From the NCBI GenBank assembly GCA_024704765.1, contig JAKMXF010000334.1:62001-126000 (forward strand): 64,000 nucleotides of DNA, given 5' to 3'. The stretch's first letter is position 1, and the number at the start of each line of letters is the position of its first letter. Positions 24,301 through 35,612 of this stretch are shown here, piece after piece. The stretch is from Oopsacas minuta (taxonomy: Eukaryota; Porifera; Hexactinellida; Lyssacinosida; Leucopsacidae). The translations under genes and the position numbers were made by a program. The notes below the pieces were generated by a model. The model searched no databases, was not told where the DNA came from, and saw nothing but the letters and a program-made list of their open reading frames with translations.

Positions 24301-27300
24301 AACAATCATGTTGTATATCGATAGTGTGTACTTACAAACAGAAGCATCCATTGTTCCTCTATCACATATAATAATACAATTTTGTTTAGAAAACTGTGCA
24401 AGATCTTCAAATGTCTTCTCCAATTGTAAAATAGTTTTAAGCAAATTAAATTGAAATGAATAGCGTTCAATCTCTGTGAATTCTCTTGGCTTAGGACCTC
24501 CCCTGGAAGTATAAATTCAATAATTACAGAAGTACATCATTTAGTTTAGATCAACCGAACATTGAAATATTCGGTTGCAACCATTTAATGCCAACACAGG
24601 GAATGTAACCCCCAGTAAGGTTCAGAAAGGTGTGTAGAATGCTCTAATGTGCAAATTAAAATTCTTTATAACATATTTTACAAATTTTTAATAAAACAGT
24701 AAAATACAAAATAAATAAACTAGAAACATTGCAATGAATAGTTAGGATTATCAGATATAACAAAAATAATTCCTAATTTAGAGATGCCAATACCGTATGG
24801 ATAGCTGAGTTCTTCTTTCTTCTTTCCCTTACATCCTATGGAGTGAATGAATTCTCCTGATTGTGTGAATATCTTGATACAGTGGTTATTAGTATCGCTT
24901 ATGATAATATTACCGGAGAGGTCGAAACAGAAGAATTGTGGATAACTTAGCAAACAATTTGGTTTATCTCCCTGAGAGATACAAGAGCTGAGATAGTCTC
25001 CATTTCTAGAAAATAAATGTACACATCTAGGACTCCAGTCTAGCACCACTACACAATCTTGAGTAAGCTTAACATCATGAGGATAGTACAGCTGTTTAGT
25101 ACCTAAGTTTGATTTGAATTGTAGAAGTGTAGAGAAGATGGAAACTCTGTGCTTGTCCCTATTCGCTACAAACACATCTCCATTTGTGTCTATACATAAT
25201 CCTCTGGGTAATTTTAACTCTTCTTCTTTACTGTCTGAGTTATCAGTTCTTTTCAGAAGATAAAGTTTGTTCTTACAAAACTTGAACAGAGAGTTATGTA
25301 ATATGTCAGTTATGAAGATATATTCTTTATTCACAACTATTCCGTATGGTTTCTTCAGGATATCTTGACCGAAATTTGTAAGGAATTCTCCTTCAAATGA
25401 CATAACTTGTACTCGACTATTGCCCCAATCAGCTATTTATATTCTATGATTATCTTCATCAAGGAATAGACCAGCACCATTAAGTTCATTCTTACCCTTT
25501 CCGCTCTTACCAGTTATTAGAATAGGTACTTTCTTCAGTGAATAGTTTGTTACCTCCCACTCTTTGACCTCTCCGAATTCTGAGATAGCTGATCGAATTG
25601 TTTGAAGTGTGGGAAAAAGGAAGAGAGGATATGGTAGTTTTGTAGGAGCTTCCAGATCCTGGAGACCTTGTTGATAAAGTCGGGTAGCTTGTTGATGAAT
25701 TGAAATATTTGTGTTTACTTTCAAACTCATCTCTTTCATTTGTTTTCTAGTTTTTTCTAGCTCTTGAATTGCTGCCTTGCGAGTAGTCTCCTTGGTTGTG
25801 TAGTCCTCTCGGAGCTGAGAAAGTTGTCGCAAGATAGCATCCCTCCTCTCAATCAGTTGAGTAATGAGAGGATTGAATGTTTGTAGAATTTCTGTAGCGA
25901 CAGCATCGAATTGTGCCATCTTGTCGAGTTGTATATTCGTGGGCTCATTAGTTGCCATTCCAGCGATTTGATTTATTGATTTTATTCGAAATGAAATAGT
26001 TAGTTTATTCAGACTATATCTTATACTTGTGTAACTTGAGCAATGAGCATGCCATTATACCTCAATGGTTGTTATGGAAAAACACCCCTGTTTTTGGCTA
26101 GAACGTACGAGAGATATCTCTTACTAATTAATTATGTGATTTTATGATGGTTGCATTCCGTCTAAAGTTAGGTGGTTTTCAACAATTCAGATTACATTAA
26201 AACATGAATTACGAAGCAAGTTTGCTTCTAACCACAGTTCAGGTGTACATACCTTATTAAGATATTATTAAATGAATTCAGTATTTTCAGTAGAACTCGG
26301 TTAATACTTACTAAATCTTTACAAACCAAAATTAATCAAGTTTCCCATCAATTTTCTGGAATTTGTATTTGGGTAACTCAGTTTTGAAGTAAGTACTTGT
26401 TTACTTCCTGAAAGGGTACATCTTTATCCGAGTTATACTGTAATTTATTTATTCATTGCAGGGCTGTATCAACTCATTTTCTTGAATGAATTAAATGAGT
26501 TGATAACGCAAATCGGGCCTGGAGGTATGTAAAGTAGGTACATTATCTGTTCTAAGAATAGGAAATTATCTAGAGAAATGATGTAACAATGTATTTTGCT
26601 TCTGTAGTAGCACTACAATGCATCAATTATAATGTTTTAACTCATCATTTCGAGTTAAAGTCTTGTTTAATGACTCCCTTCGCGACCAAATAGTTACAAA
26701 GCTATTTAGCTAAATTAGTAATTGTTGATGTCAAAAACCACAATATTCTACGTAGAAAACAAACCTTTCCATTACCATATAATGCATACCGTATACCAAA
26801 TTACCAATACTGTTAATTGCTCTTGAATATATTTTGTTTTTCAAATCAATGCTCGAAAATATAAACAAACAACAATTACAGTAAGGATAACTCACGATAG
26901 AAGAATAGTAGCTGTTTCAGGTACACTGTACACCTAAACAAGTATTGTTTGCATAAATGTAATAGTCAAACCTCTTTGGAAGATTAACGAGGACTCCGTT
27001 TAATGCAGCGGTTCCTGGTAGTCCACATGCAATCTTTTGCAATCTATGAGATAGGACCCACAAAATATGTTAAAATTGGTATAGGGGTCCACGGGTGCAA
27101 AGGTTGGGAACCGCTGGTTTGATACATACGCTATTATATCAGTAAAATTCGTATTTTCTTGACCTGCATAGCTCATGGTATTCCATATACCGAATTACGT
27201 ATTTAAATACACAACGCTAATTCATTCTAAAAATAAATACACAAACCTTCCAACCAATATTCTCGAAGAAAGAACGTAGTTCAGTAATTGTAGTAGTCTT

Positions 27301-27806
27301 TCCAGCAACTGGACCTAATTTATACAAGTACGAATATAGTAAATATTTGTATTTATTATTTATTATTTATTATTTATGTGGAGCGATGGAATTCTAGTTA
27401 CACAAAATTCTAAATTGCACGTATATTGTACGTACAGTCAACTATAGTTGTATCAAATTCTAAAATTGTACAAATATGGACCCAAATTAACATCACCTCC
27501 ATCGGTTATATCGAAGTAATTTCGCTGTCCCTTGAGCTTCGATATAACTGAGAGGTTACTGTATGTTACTTCGACGGTTTCAGACCATATTTGTAGAATT
27601 TCTGACTTCAATATATCCACTTTTAAGATGAAATTTAATTAAGAAAATCAATAAACTCAGATAAACAATAAATAATCCAACTAGGCTAACAAACCTCCTG
27701 TAAGAACTACTTTATAAATAACCCTTTTATTAGCATCCAATCCTGCTCTTACCTTCTCACTGCTTACAGTCTCAGCAGTACCAGCTGATACCTTATCATC
27801 TGACAT
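21376..27806 (-). CDS. TTD14-like AAA-type nucleotide-binding protein, 12 exons, complete
   Basis: I assembled 12 minus-strand exons with consistent phases: 27806-27695, 27314-27247, 26933-26896, 24502-24336, 23450-23356, 23272-23129, 22892-22815, 22751-22656, 22582-22486, 22128-22040, 21888-21773 and 21535-21376. They encode 419 residues from ATG to TGA. The product matches animal homologues of Drosophila TRPL translocation defect protein 14, a cytosolic protein reported to bind GTP and phosphatidylinositol 3-phosphate and needed for TRPL channel trafficking. The P-loop GGPVAGKT (residues 37-44) is split across exons 1 and 2; other matched blocks are SVPETATILLSGG, CIIICDRGTMDAS, MRDARYNLIIHLVTAADGA, AWVGHPYVEVIDNSTDF, GDRLHIESKKRKFL, FPTFQDFDV, RIRKRGQNG and VRRCFMWANQYYQLDVYKEP. 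The intron 24503-26895 contains an NHL pseudogene on the same strand. Confidence 0.93.
23755..24226 (+). repeat. Dispersed about 480-bp repeat, copy 1
   Basis: Nearly the same sequence occurs in the same orientation at about 42690-43186. Matching landmarks include GCCGACTTAAATTCACC, GAGAGCGTCAGAATCGAATT, CCCCTAATTAGCAGGCGGAA and CTAAAGGTGTGAACAGCAGA. It lies in a TTD14-like intron. I see no transposase and no obvious terminal inverted repeats. Sub-motifs (AGGTGTGAAAATATGAT and ATCATGTGATAA) recur at about 17885, 7765-7930 and 50730-50900, so it may be a non-autonomous family with many members. Confidence 0.75.
24720..25958 (-). pseudogene. NHL coiled-coil gene with one premature stop, nested in TTD14-like intron
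   Basis: From the ATG at 25958 the frame runs 173 codons to a TAA at 25437-25439, then continues in the same frame to 24720. Total length equals that of the intact 413-residue paralogue at 58280-59521. In the paralogues the interrupted position reads ATA-TAC-ATA (I-Y-I before [10 protein letters not shown]), so one base change made the stop. The N-terminal half is a coiled coil ([20 protein letters not shown]); the C-terminal half has NHL blades. The upstream 26009-26080 block is conserved with the other copies. Most likely a recent pseudogene; a stop readthrough product or a shorter 173-residue coiled-coil protein cannot be excluded. Confidence 0.85.
26009..26080 (-). promoter_or_regulatory. 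Conserved upstream block of NHL copy (minus strand)
   Basis: Read on the minus strand this block carries CAACCATTGAGGTAT, GGCATGCTCA, then CAAGTTACACAAGTATAAGA, and ends about 50 bp before the start codon. The same ordered motifs precede the copies at 55320 and 58280. Conservation outside the coding region suggests a shared core promoter or 5' leader that was duplicated with the gene. Confidence 0.55.
27006..27116. mobile_element. hAT-like MITE in TTD14-like intron
   Basis: A 111-bp element starting CAGCGGTTCC and ending GGTTGGGAACCGCTG. Flanking octamers GTTTAATG (26998-27005) and GTTTGATA (27117-27124) agree at 6 of 8 positions, as expected of an old hAT insertion. No coding capacity. Related ends are seen near 28026-28115 and 32808-32822. 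Confidence 0.7.
27480..27612. mobile_element. Pogo/Tigger-like MITE remnant
   Basis: The stretch contains ATCGGTTATATCGAAGTAATT and GAGCTTCGATATAAC in inverted arrangement, followed by TACTTCGACGGTTTCAGACCATATTTGTAGAATTTC, which is shared with the better-preserved elements at 30655 and 41028. Borders are approximate. It lies in the intron between the first two TTD14-like exons. Confidence 0.5.
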
Positions 27807-28214
27807 GAAAGAGCTTTTGGGAAATAATTAGAGGAGAGTTATACAAATCGTATTTTGCAAGAATTTCCTTTGCTAATGATGCGAACTAGGAAAATAGCAG
27901 AGTTGGTAAATTTGATAGAAGTGAAACGAATTTACCATTACAATGGCCTAATATTGGATGATTTGTAAAAACAAGTGAAGAATATATTACATGATGGAGT
28001 GTTTTAACGGATATTTTGTATTAAACCAGCGGTTCCCCCACGGAACCTTATAGCAATAACACATTATGCCAAGGGTGCCGCGACACCATGAGCATGGACC
28101 TCAAGTTGGGAACCGCAATCGGAGCGTTAAACGTTTCATTTTTAATGGAAACTACACTACAATAATAGCGTATAATAATGAAAATTACTGAACACTAAAC
28201 AAGCATTAAATAAT

Positions 28215-28940
28215 TCAACTCTTCTCTCTCACAACACCGACTAGACTCGGTCTAAGTAGTCTCCCATTCAGGAGATAACCAATGGTACGAACCTCCCCAA
28301 CCGTACCTGGTGCATCTCCTGGCATTAGAAATGCTGACTCGTGGTACTCAGGATTGAACTTCTCACCGAGAGGAGATATACGCTGTAATCCATGGTTTGA
28401 GAATACTTTCTGTAAATTCGTTTCTGTCATTTTGACACCTTCAAATAAATCAGTAAAACTCTTACACGCATCCTTCAGATCATCTGTTTTGACACTTTTA
28501 ACAGCTGCTTCCAGAGTATCGGCTATGTTGAGAAGGTCTCTTGTGAAATTCTGTATCGCGAAAAGTCGCGATTCGTTCACTTGCTGTGTTTTAATTTTTC
28601 GTATATTTTCTATTTCCGCTATTGAATAGAGATATTTGTTAGTCATTTCTTTCAAATCTTTTTCATTTTTACAAATTAATTCTTGTAATTCTTCAATTTT
28701 AAGATTTTCTTCATTTTCCGGTAATTTTGAACTTTCCTTTTCCTCAATTACTTTTTCATTATTTTTATGATTATTATCTTTACTAATTCCGAATATACTA
28801 TATTTGGAATATTTAGGTGAGATAGGATTTGATTGAGTAATAGTAGGAGTGTAGAATATAGGTCTGTTTAGTGAAGAATAGTTTCTTGAGAAGAGAGGAG
28901 ATAATGTTCGTGATAGGAGGAGTGTTTTGGATGACATCAT
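28215..28940 (-). CDS. GRPEL: Mitochondrial GrpE, nucleotide exchange factor for mtHsp70
   Basis: A 241-residue single-exon protein. GrpE releases ADP from mitochondrial Hsp70 in the matrix, driving protein import and folding. The first about 35 residues (SSKTLLLSRTLSPLFSRNYS) lack acidic residues and are rich in Ser, Arg and Leu, typical of a mitochondrial presequence. Residues about 80-135 form the long GrpE helix (YLYSIAEIENIRKIKTQQVN). The compact beta domain follows, with GLQRISPLGEKFNPEYHES, DAPGTVGEVRTIGYLLNGRLLRPSLVGV. Length and motifs fit animal GRPEL1. Next to RPS16 and TTD14-like, all on the minus strand. Confidence 0.95.
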   Translation of the reverse strand: MMSSKTLLLSRTLSPLFSRNYSSLNRPIFYTPTITQSNPISPKYSKYSIFGISKDNNHKNNEKVIEEKESSKLPENEENLKIEELQELICKNEKDLKEMTNKYLYSIAEIENIRKIKTQQVNESRLFAIQNFTRDLLNIADTLEAAVKSVKTDDLKDACKSFTDLFEGVKMTETNLQKVFSNHGLQRISPLGEKFNPEYHESAFLMPGDAPGTVGEVRTIGYLLNGRLLRPSLVGVVREKS

Positions 28941-29436
28941 AGACTAAATTGAAAATAAAAGAGTTGGAGAATATTTAGAGAGTTAATGAGCGGGGGGCAG
29001 TATATTCGGTATCCAAAAGTATATTGATGAAGTCACAAACTCTCAAAGCTGAAGGGGCTTAAAGCACCCTAAAGCAACCTCCTTCCCCCTGGAGATAATA
29101 CCTTCCATAGCAACCAAAAGCGCTTAGTTATGTAGGATATAACGTTAGGAGGCAGTGACTAAATTTCGGAAATTTCACCTTATAACTTCACGGCACATTT
29201 TGATGCTGAGGTCCGGAATCTCACGGATTCGGGAGACACAAGGTTGACATATAAGTGGTTCTATTAAGCAGAGTCATAGGCTATGGTACTTGCTAATTTT
29301 GAATTAACCATTTCCCATTAAATAGACAATAATTGAGAAATATTATTCATTGGAGAAAACTATAATAATCTTACAGTATAATAAAGCACTACATTCCTAA
29401 TATCACTAACGGTATCCAAGCTGCTACCACCACAAA
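28941..29436. other. Spacer between GrpE and RPS16
   Basis: Contains the RPS16 3' end and the GrpE 5' leader. I see no further gene or clear repeat. Confidence 0.4.
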
Positions 29437-29895
29437 CTAACGATAAGATTTCTGATATCTAGCTCTTGCACCTGGCCCTCCAAATTTCTTCGGTTCACAT
29501 CTTCTAGGATCAGCCACAAGCAAACTACGATCATATCGAATCAATAAATCTCTAATTTCTTTCTTACTAGCTTCATCTACATATTTCTGATAATAGGCAA
29601 CTATAGATTTAGCTATTGACTGCCTGACTGCATATATCTGTGATGTATGTCCACCTCCTTTTACACGGATTTTGATATCTAAGTTTTTAATTCGCTGCTC
29701 TCCGAGGAGACGACCTGGTTCTTGGAGTTTGTCCTGTAAGGCGAGTGGCTCGAAGTATTTGAGTGGTGTGCCGTTTACTCGGATGTTCCCCTTCCCCTGA
29801 CGACATACAGCGACTGCAGTAGCGGTCTTCTTACGACCAAACACCTGGACTAACTGCTTGGGTGGTTTCTGAGCAGGGCGAGCTGTAGTTGCCAT
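29437..29895 (-). CDS. RPS16: 40S ribosomal protein S16 (uS9)
   Basis: A 152-residue complete uS9, slightly longer than the usual 146 through an N-terminal Ala/Thr/Pro-rich stretch. It sits in the head of the small ribosomal subunit, where its C-terminal tail contacts P-site tRNA. Recognisable blocks are [59 protein letters not shown] and the C-terminal [17 protein letters not shown], ending in the functional Arg. The coding sequence has no intron, although metazoan RPS16 genes usually do, so a 5' leader intron or a processed copy is possible. Codons are intact and the protein is conserved, which argues that it is functional. Confidence 0.96.
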   Translation of the reverse strand: MATTARPAQKPPKQLVQVFGRKKTATAVAVCRQGKGNIRVNGTPLKYFEPLALQDKLQEPGRLLGEQRIKNLDIKIRVKGGGHTSQIYAVRQSIAKSIVAYYQKYVDEASKKEIRDLLIRYDRSLLVADPRRCEPKKFGGPGARARYQKSYR

Positions 29896-30293
29896 TTTAG
29901 AAACTAGTAACGATTAGCTATTATTCGATTTAATAACTAAAATTTACAAAAAAAGTTTTAGCATCAAAAACACATTATTCCATAAATTATCAAAAATAGT
30001 GAAATTATGGTTACGAATAAATTTGGGTCGGCCTTACGCCAAACGGGACGTATGAAAGCGGCTAAAATATAATCAGAAGCACGAAATTGTCCCAAATATA
30101 GAACAGAGTTTGATTTCCCTCTTGGAAATTCGAGAAACTTGATGTAAATTGTGTTAATTAAGTCCAACTAAACTACAACATTCCATTCTAAAGATTCGAT
30201 GTATTCACTCTTAATGTCATGTAAGCTCTACTCTCGAGTTTATCATCTGACCTTGGTTTATGGGAACCAGAGATGGAACTGGATAGTACATAC

Positions 30294-33200
30294 TTAGAAC
30301 TTAGATAAGACATACTGTTGGTAAATCTCAACCTGTAGATGGAGATCTCTATCAGTTCCATCTCTGATAGAAACCAAACAAACATTCGTAATACAACTAA
30401 ACAATACTAAGTATTAATTAGGGCAGAAAATTAGTAGAAACACACAAATTGAAACTATTATTATTTGTACAAAGAATAAAACATATATAAGGAGAGATTC
30501 TAGCTATATATTAAGCAGATAGCTAGATTGGTAATAAATGTAGGCTGTATTAAAAGCAGAGATGGATGGAGAAGCATTGTAGTGAAGTGATGATGTTATA
30601 ATGTATGTCATGTTACTTTATCAGTGTCCTAAATAAGAGAGTTATCAAATAATACAGTCAACTGTTATATTGATATTATACCAGCTTGTACCGAAGTAAA
30701 AATTGTACCATTATGGCCTCAAACCGTCAAGTAACCTACATTCCATCGGTTATATCGAAGTAATTATCGCGGTCATTTGAGTTTCGATATAACGGAAGTT
30801 GACCGTAACTGAGACGAAAAGTAAAAACTGAAAATCCTCAAAAAATATTTAAGAAATTACAATAGAAAAATTACAAAATTGATTTGTATAAATTTTTGTA
30901 TTTCAAAATCTCGATACTTTTCTGATGCGATACTTGAATGTCCATGGTAATAAAACAAGCTATCACATCTTATGGTAATTTTCAGATATACCATTTGATT
31001 TTGCCAGACCTGCATAACAATATCTGGCTACAAATCCTAGGGACTGTTACACCATGATTTGATTTGTAATATTAGATTATTATTATTAAAGTCCTTTTTC
31101 AAATAAACTCATATTATTTCATAGAGCTAAAATTAGTATCAAATTATCCTCCAAATCTCATTGGATATGATGATTGTAAGATTTCTAAATAGAAGCACTC
31201 ATACTTTAAATAAGTTTACAATGATTACAGCTATAACAGGCGGAGGCCATTATCCAGGAGCGAGTAAGAGAAATTCCTATGTGACTAATTATATCTACAA
31301 GGGTGGATACGAATAGAAAACAACTACCTACAGCAAGGGTGCTCAAACCGTGGCCCGTGAGACCATTTGCTATGGCCCGCAGATAATTCGCTTGCTTTCA
31401 TTATCCATATCTATACAGTAAATTAACGCGCTTCAATTGTCAGATAATAAGAATTTTTTCTAAACACCTTATAGAAATAATTATAATACTCAACCAATGC
31501 AACAATGTTCCCAGTATGAATACAGTGTTTGGTAACTATTAGTTTGCATTTACGAATTCTATCAATTGTTAGAGCTTCAGAAGTATAACGTAGGAAGCAG
31601 AACCTAATTGACGTGGTGAGATTTTTCTGCAATGTTATTCTAGCATGAACAGTACATAGTATACCCCAAATCTAGATTTAGTACTATTGTTCACTTGCTA
31701 GAATACAAGCTAAGTTCAAAAAGAGACATCAAATGATTCGAATCCATTTAAACGAATATAATTTAAGTCAATAACCTGAATTTACAAAGTAGAATCCATT
31801 GTTAATGCAATATGAGGTCAAATAGTATAGCTTGAAAATTGATTAAACTAAAGCCAGAGACGATCTATGATTTGTGGCTCGTAAAGCGGAGTCTAATTTT
31901 TAAAGTGGCCCGTAGATTTAAAAGTTTGAGCACCCCTGACCTACAGTTTCCATAGTCCCGAAGTAACCCTATGATCCAATCATAGTTATGTACATAAAAA
32001 CTAACCTCTTCAATCTTCGTTGAAAATGAGAAAGAATTCCCAATTTTAGAATTTGGACTTTGGTTTTCAGAAACATTCACATTATCATCTTTAAATTCTC
32101 TTTCCACTTCTTTCTGTACAAACATAGCATACTCATCAGCTGGTATCGCTATCGGTAGCTCAGAATCAGCTGTTTTTATGATGTAAACTGGACCAGAATA
32201 ATTATTTGTTACTGAATTCAAATTGGGCGGGATTGTAGGTGGGAAACGTGTAATTTTGGCGGTAGAATTAACCGTATTAGAATCAGTAGTAGTGAACATG
32301 GATGGCAACGTATAGGTGCTGTTGGAATGTATTGATTGTTTTTTGAGTGTCTTCTTGTACTTGCCTCTAGATTTAATCATATTATTCATAGCTTCTGGAG
32401 GTAAGAGTATCCGAGAAATAGGAATAGACACTCGTAAGCTCTTAGGTTTACGCCCACGTCTCTCAATGTGATCATCATCATCATCATCCTTTGATAACTG
32501 GGGGATTGTCTTATTTGAATTCGGACTATATGATAGAAACGAATAAGGTAGATTGGAATGTGGCTCAGGGTAACTAATAATTAAATTTCTATGCGTACAG
32601 TTTTCCTGGGTTATTTCTGGATATGTCATAATATTCAGGGAAAATATTGACGCTTCTGGCAATTTTTGACAAAAATATTGAAAAAATCATATTATTTGCA
32701 TATAATATTAGAAATCAGAGGAAAATTCGAAAATTCCAGGATTTTGAGATAGATATCTAGGCAAATAGTCAGAAAAGGTGGACCGATTGGTTGTCCATGG
32801 GTGAAAAAGGTTGGGAACCGCTAAACTAGGGCACCAAGGGTCCCCAATTAATTCCAAGAACGACGGGTACCATGAATTAAGACAGTAACTTAATATTTGT
32901 AACCAATTTGTATGACACAATACCCCGTAATGATATTATATGCTAAGGGTTGGGCACGAGGTACATAGCGTAATAATGTACTCTTGTAATATAGCATTAG
33001 CAAATATGATTTAGGGGAAATGGGCGGTATTGAAATGACACTATTAAGATAGTAATATTGTATGTTGTGAATACCTATAAGATAAGAGTTACGTTTACCC
33101 TGTAAGATATATATTACCCTGCAAGATATATGTTACCCTGTAAGATATATGTTACCCTGCAAGATATATGTTACCCTGTAAGATGCCAAAAAAGTGTCTG

Positions 33201-35612
33201 AACTGATAAACTTCCTGTGTTCTTATTCTACAATCTTTATAGCGTATAAACAGGAGTGACGCCCCTTCTCGGCAAGTGAAATAGCAATGTAATGCTTTAA
33301 CAAAACTCCAATATTAATTAATAAGTAAATTGATCTATATTATGAACTGATGTATTTTGCTGACATAAGTATGACGAATAATCAATAAAACAAACCTCAT
33401 TTCACCAACCATCTGGTTAGAAACCTAAAATAATTTGGGGAATAAATGTAAATAGTAAACAAACAACAAATCATAGTCTGGCAACACTGATCTGTCTGTG
33501 TTGCCAGATCATGAACAAAGTTCTTAGATTATCGTATTGACAGGAACTTATGTACATGAACTTTCGGCAGAAACCTGGCATGAAATGAAATGAATATAGA
33601 ATAAACAATTTGTTTTGACCAGAACTTGGGAAGGTTTTGCATGAACTTTTCAAGTTTGTGCCAAGAATTTGTTGACACATCAGCTGGCAACACTGGGACA
33701 GATAAAAGGTGTGTAAAATCAAGGAAATGTAAGAACTTACCTCTTCTTCACTTGGTAGTAGAGGACAGGAAATTGATGTCATTGGTGTCTGTTCTAATAA
33801 TAGAATTGTAATTAAATATCCGTACTTACATTGAATCAGTGAAAAGAGAATGAACTTACCAACTGTAATAGTGTTACTGGAATTATTGAATGATTGAATC
33901 AATAATCTAATAATAGATAGTAGCATGAATTAATAAATCATTAGAATATGGTCATACACTTATTAGAAGTGAATAAACAAATTTGAACTCTTTTTGAGAG
34001 AATTTCGAAAATCACTTTCTGGAATTATAACAGTATTATCTTGAATGGTAGCAGAACTGTAGGACATTATATTCATGTTTATTATCCTTGGACGGGGACA
34101 TGACATATACGAAATTAATTATTTTCAAAAGTGGTAAGGCTTAACATGCATATTTTAATTGTTAATGTGTAAGAGTTTGGGTTACTCTCTTCTACACGTA
34201 AATAGCGTTAATTAATTCAAATTCCAACAACTTGATATAATTTCATTTAAACAAAATGTAATTCAAGCCTAGTAATATGCCAGATTGATAAGATGAAGTG
34301 GTACAGTTCTCGCTGCACCGATTCTACCGCCCTGTATAGTAATAGTAGACAATGAATCATGCAAACACACAGACACAGCCAACTCCGGTTATATCGAACA
34401 AGTATATATCGACGCAATGATAGCGGGTCCCTTGAACTACGCATAACAGGAAAGGGTGAGTTTTGCCTCACTTTCTCTTGTTAATCGTTGGTATTGGTTA
34501 CACTCCTTAGACTCAGAGGCCAATTATTGAAGGGGCTAATCCAAGGGGCTACTATTCAAGCCAATATAGTAACTTATTCTTAGAATTTGAATAGAGATTA
34601 CTGTTTGATGTGTAATCTTTCGCACACATACGTCATAACACATCTGAAGAAATGATACAATTTGAACAGTAATAAAAGTATAAAGTAATTGCGGTTACTA
34701 ACATTCTTTCTTCTTTCGATTGAGTGATTGCTTGGTTCAGTTTCAAAATCTCAGAATACAATATCTCTTTTTCCTAAAAAGGAATAAATAAATTGAGAAT
34801 TGCGAATGATTGTTCAGAAACCATTCTCAATGTACCAAATGAATACATACCAATGAATAGACACTAACGTTAGCAATACAATTGGAGACCATATATAATA
34901 TAACCTCGATTTATTGAAAATGAAATATGAATAATCTACTTGTAATGGGTTGTTCAAACGTACGTAACGGTACCAAGGGGAGGGGGGGTTAATATCTTAG
35001 AAATATTTGCGTTTTTTCGTGACGAAAATAAGACGTGGATCAGTCAATGAACTCCAATATGACTGTTCCTTGATGGAATGTCTATCCTCACAAATCATAA
35101 ATTGTTTCACGGTTGGATGTTAATGTTGGATTATTTGTGCGTATGAAGGCCGATAAATTGTGACGTCGGGCCAAAACGGGTGGCAAGTATAAACACGCCC
35201 AGATTTCAAACATAAAACAAGTGATTAGGGATAGAATGTTTATCAAGGCCCTCAATCATGGTATGAGGGGGCATTGAAATACAAAACGAAATTATTGGTT
35301 ATAAGTTGAACCTCGTGACTAGAAATCTCAGAGCGAGGATGCAAGGATAAGAATTTACCTCATTTAATGGTGATTGCAATAGGGGAATTTGTGGAAATTG
35401 AATCATATTCAAATTCCACAAATTCCTCTCTAAATAGTAAAAAACCAATCAAACAAGTGCAAGTATATTCACACAACTAACTATGGAAAGATACAACGCA
35501 CCTCAATCAAATTTGACAGCTGAAACAATAGTTTAGTTTTGACATCAGAAAGTTGAGCTTTCTTCAAAATAAATTCATCCTCTGTGATATAAGAATTTTC
35601 CTCGCTAGCCAT
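30294..35612 (-). CDS. Unrecognised multi-exon gene with AT-hook-like motif
   Basis: I do not recognise the product. Exons with matching splice signals: 35612-35502 (starts MASEENSYITEDEF), 35427-35359, 34773-34703, 33876-33860 (a 17-nt microexon), 33793-33741 and 33424-33396. A larger exon of about 650 nt ends at 32006, and a possible last exon runs 30332-30294 (ends YVLSKF). The first six join in frame; the link from 33396 to the large exon is unresolved because phases do not match with the acceptor I see. The N-terminal part looks helical (KAQLSDVKTKLLFQLSNLIE; EILYSEILKLNQAI). The large exon has an Asp run, an AT-hook-like ERRGRKPKSL and basic GKYKKTLKKQ, suggesting a nuclear or chromatin role. 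That role is inference only. The intron after 32006 contains a 605-bp hAT-like element. Confidence 0.55.
30655..30805. mobile_element. Pogo/Tigger-like MITE with TA target duplication
   Basis: A 151-bp element with inverted ends CAGTCAACTGTTATAT and its counterpart, read inward from the right, CGGTCAACTTCCGTTATATCGA. It is flanked by TA at 30653-30654 and 30806-30807, the target duplication of Tc1/mariner/pogo transposases. The interior shares the AAACCGTCAAGTAACCTACAT block with the copies at 27480, 41028 and 60940. No coding sequence. Confidence 0.75.
31334..31938. mobile_element. Non-autonomous hAT-like transposon with perfect 8-bp target duplication
   Basis: A 605-bp element starting CAAGGGTGCTCAAACCGTGG and ending GTTTGAGCACCCCTG, the inverted match. 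It is flanked by identical octamers ACCTACAG at 31326-31333 and 31939-31946. This is the hallmark of hAT transposition. Both ends carry GTGGCCCG(T). The interior does not show a transposase frame, so it would need a transposase in trans. The perfect duplication suggests a relatively recent insertion. Confidence 0.85.
33095..33184. repeat. 19-bp minisatellite with alternating variant
   Basis: Five tandem units of TTACCCTGYAAGATATATG (last one partial), starting at 33095, 33114, 33133, 33152 and 33171. The ninth base alternates T, C, T, C, T, so the effective higher-order unit is 38 bp. It lies in an intron of the unrecognised gene. Confidence 0.9.

Noticed and set aside
33095-33184. CRISPR-like array
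   Set aside because: Units are contiguous 19-mers without spacers; it is a minisatellite.
33471-33926. 151-residue minus-strand gene
   Set aside because: Composite of two short exons (33860-33876 and 33741-33793) and intron read-through of the unrecognised gene.
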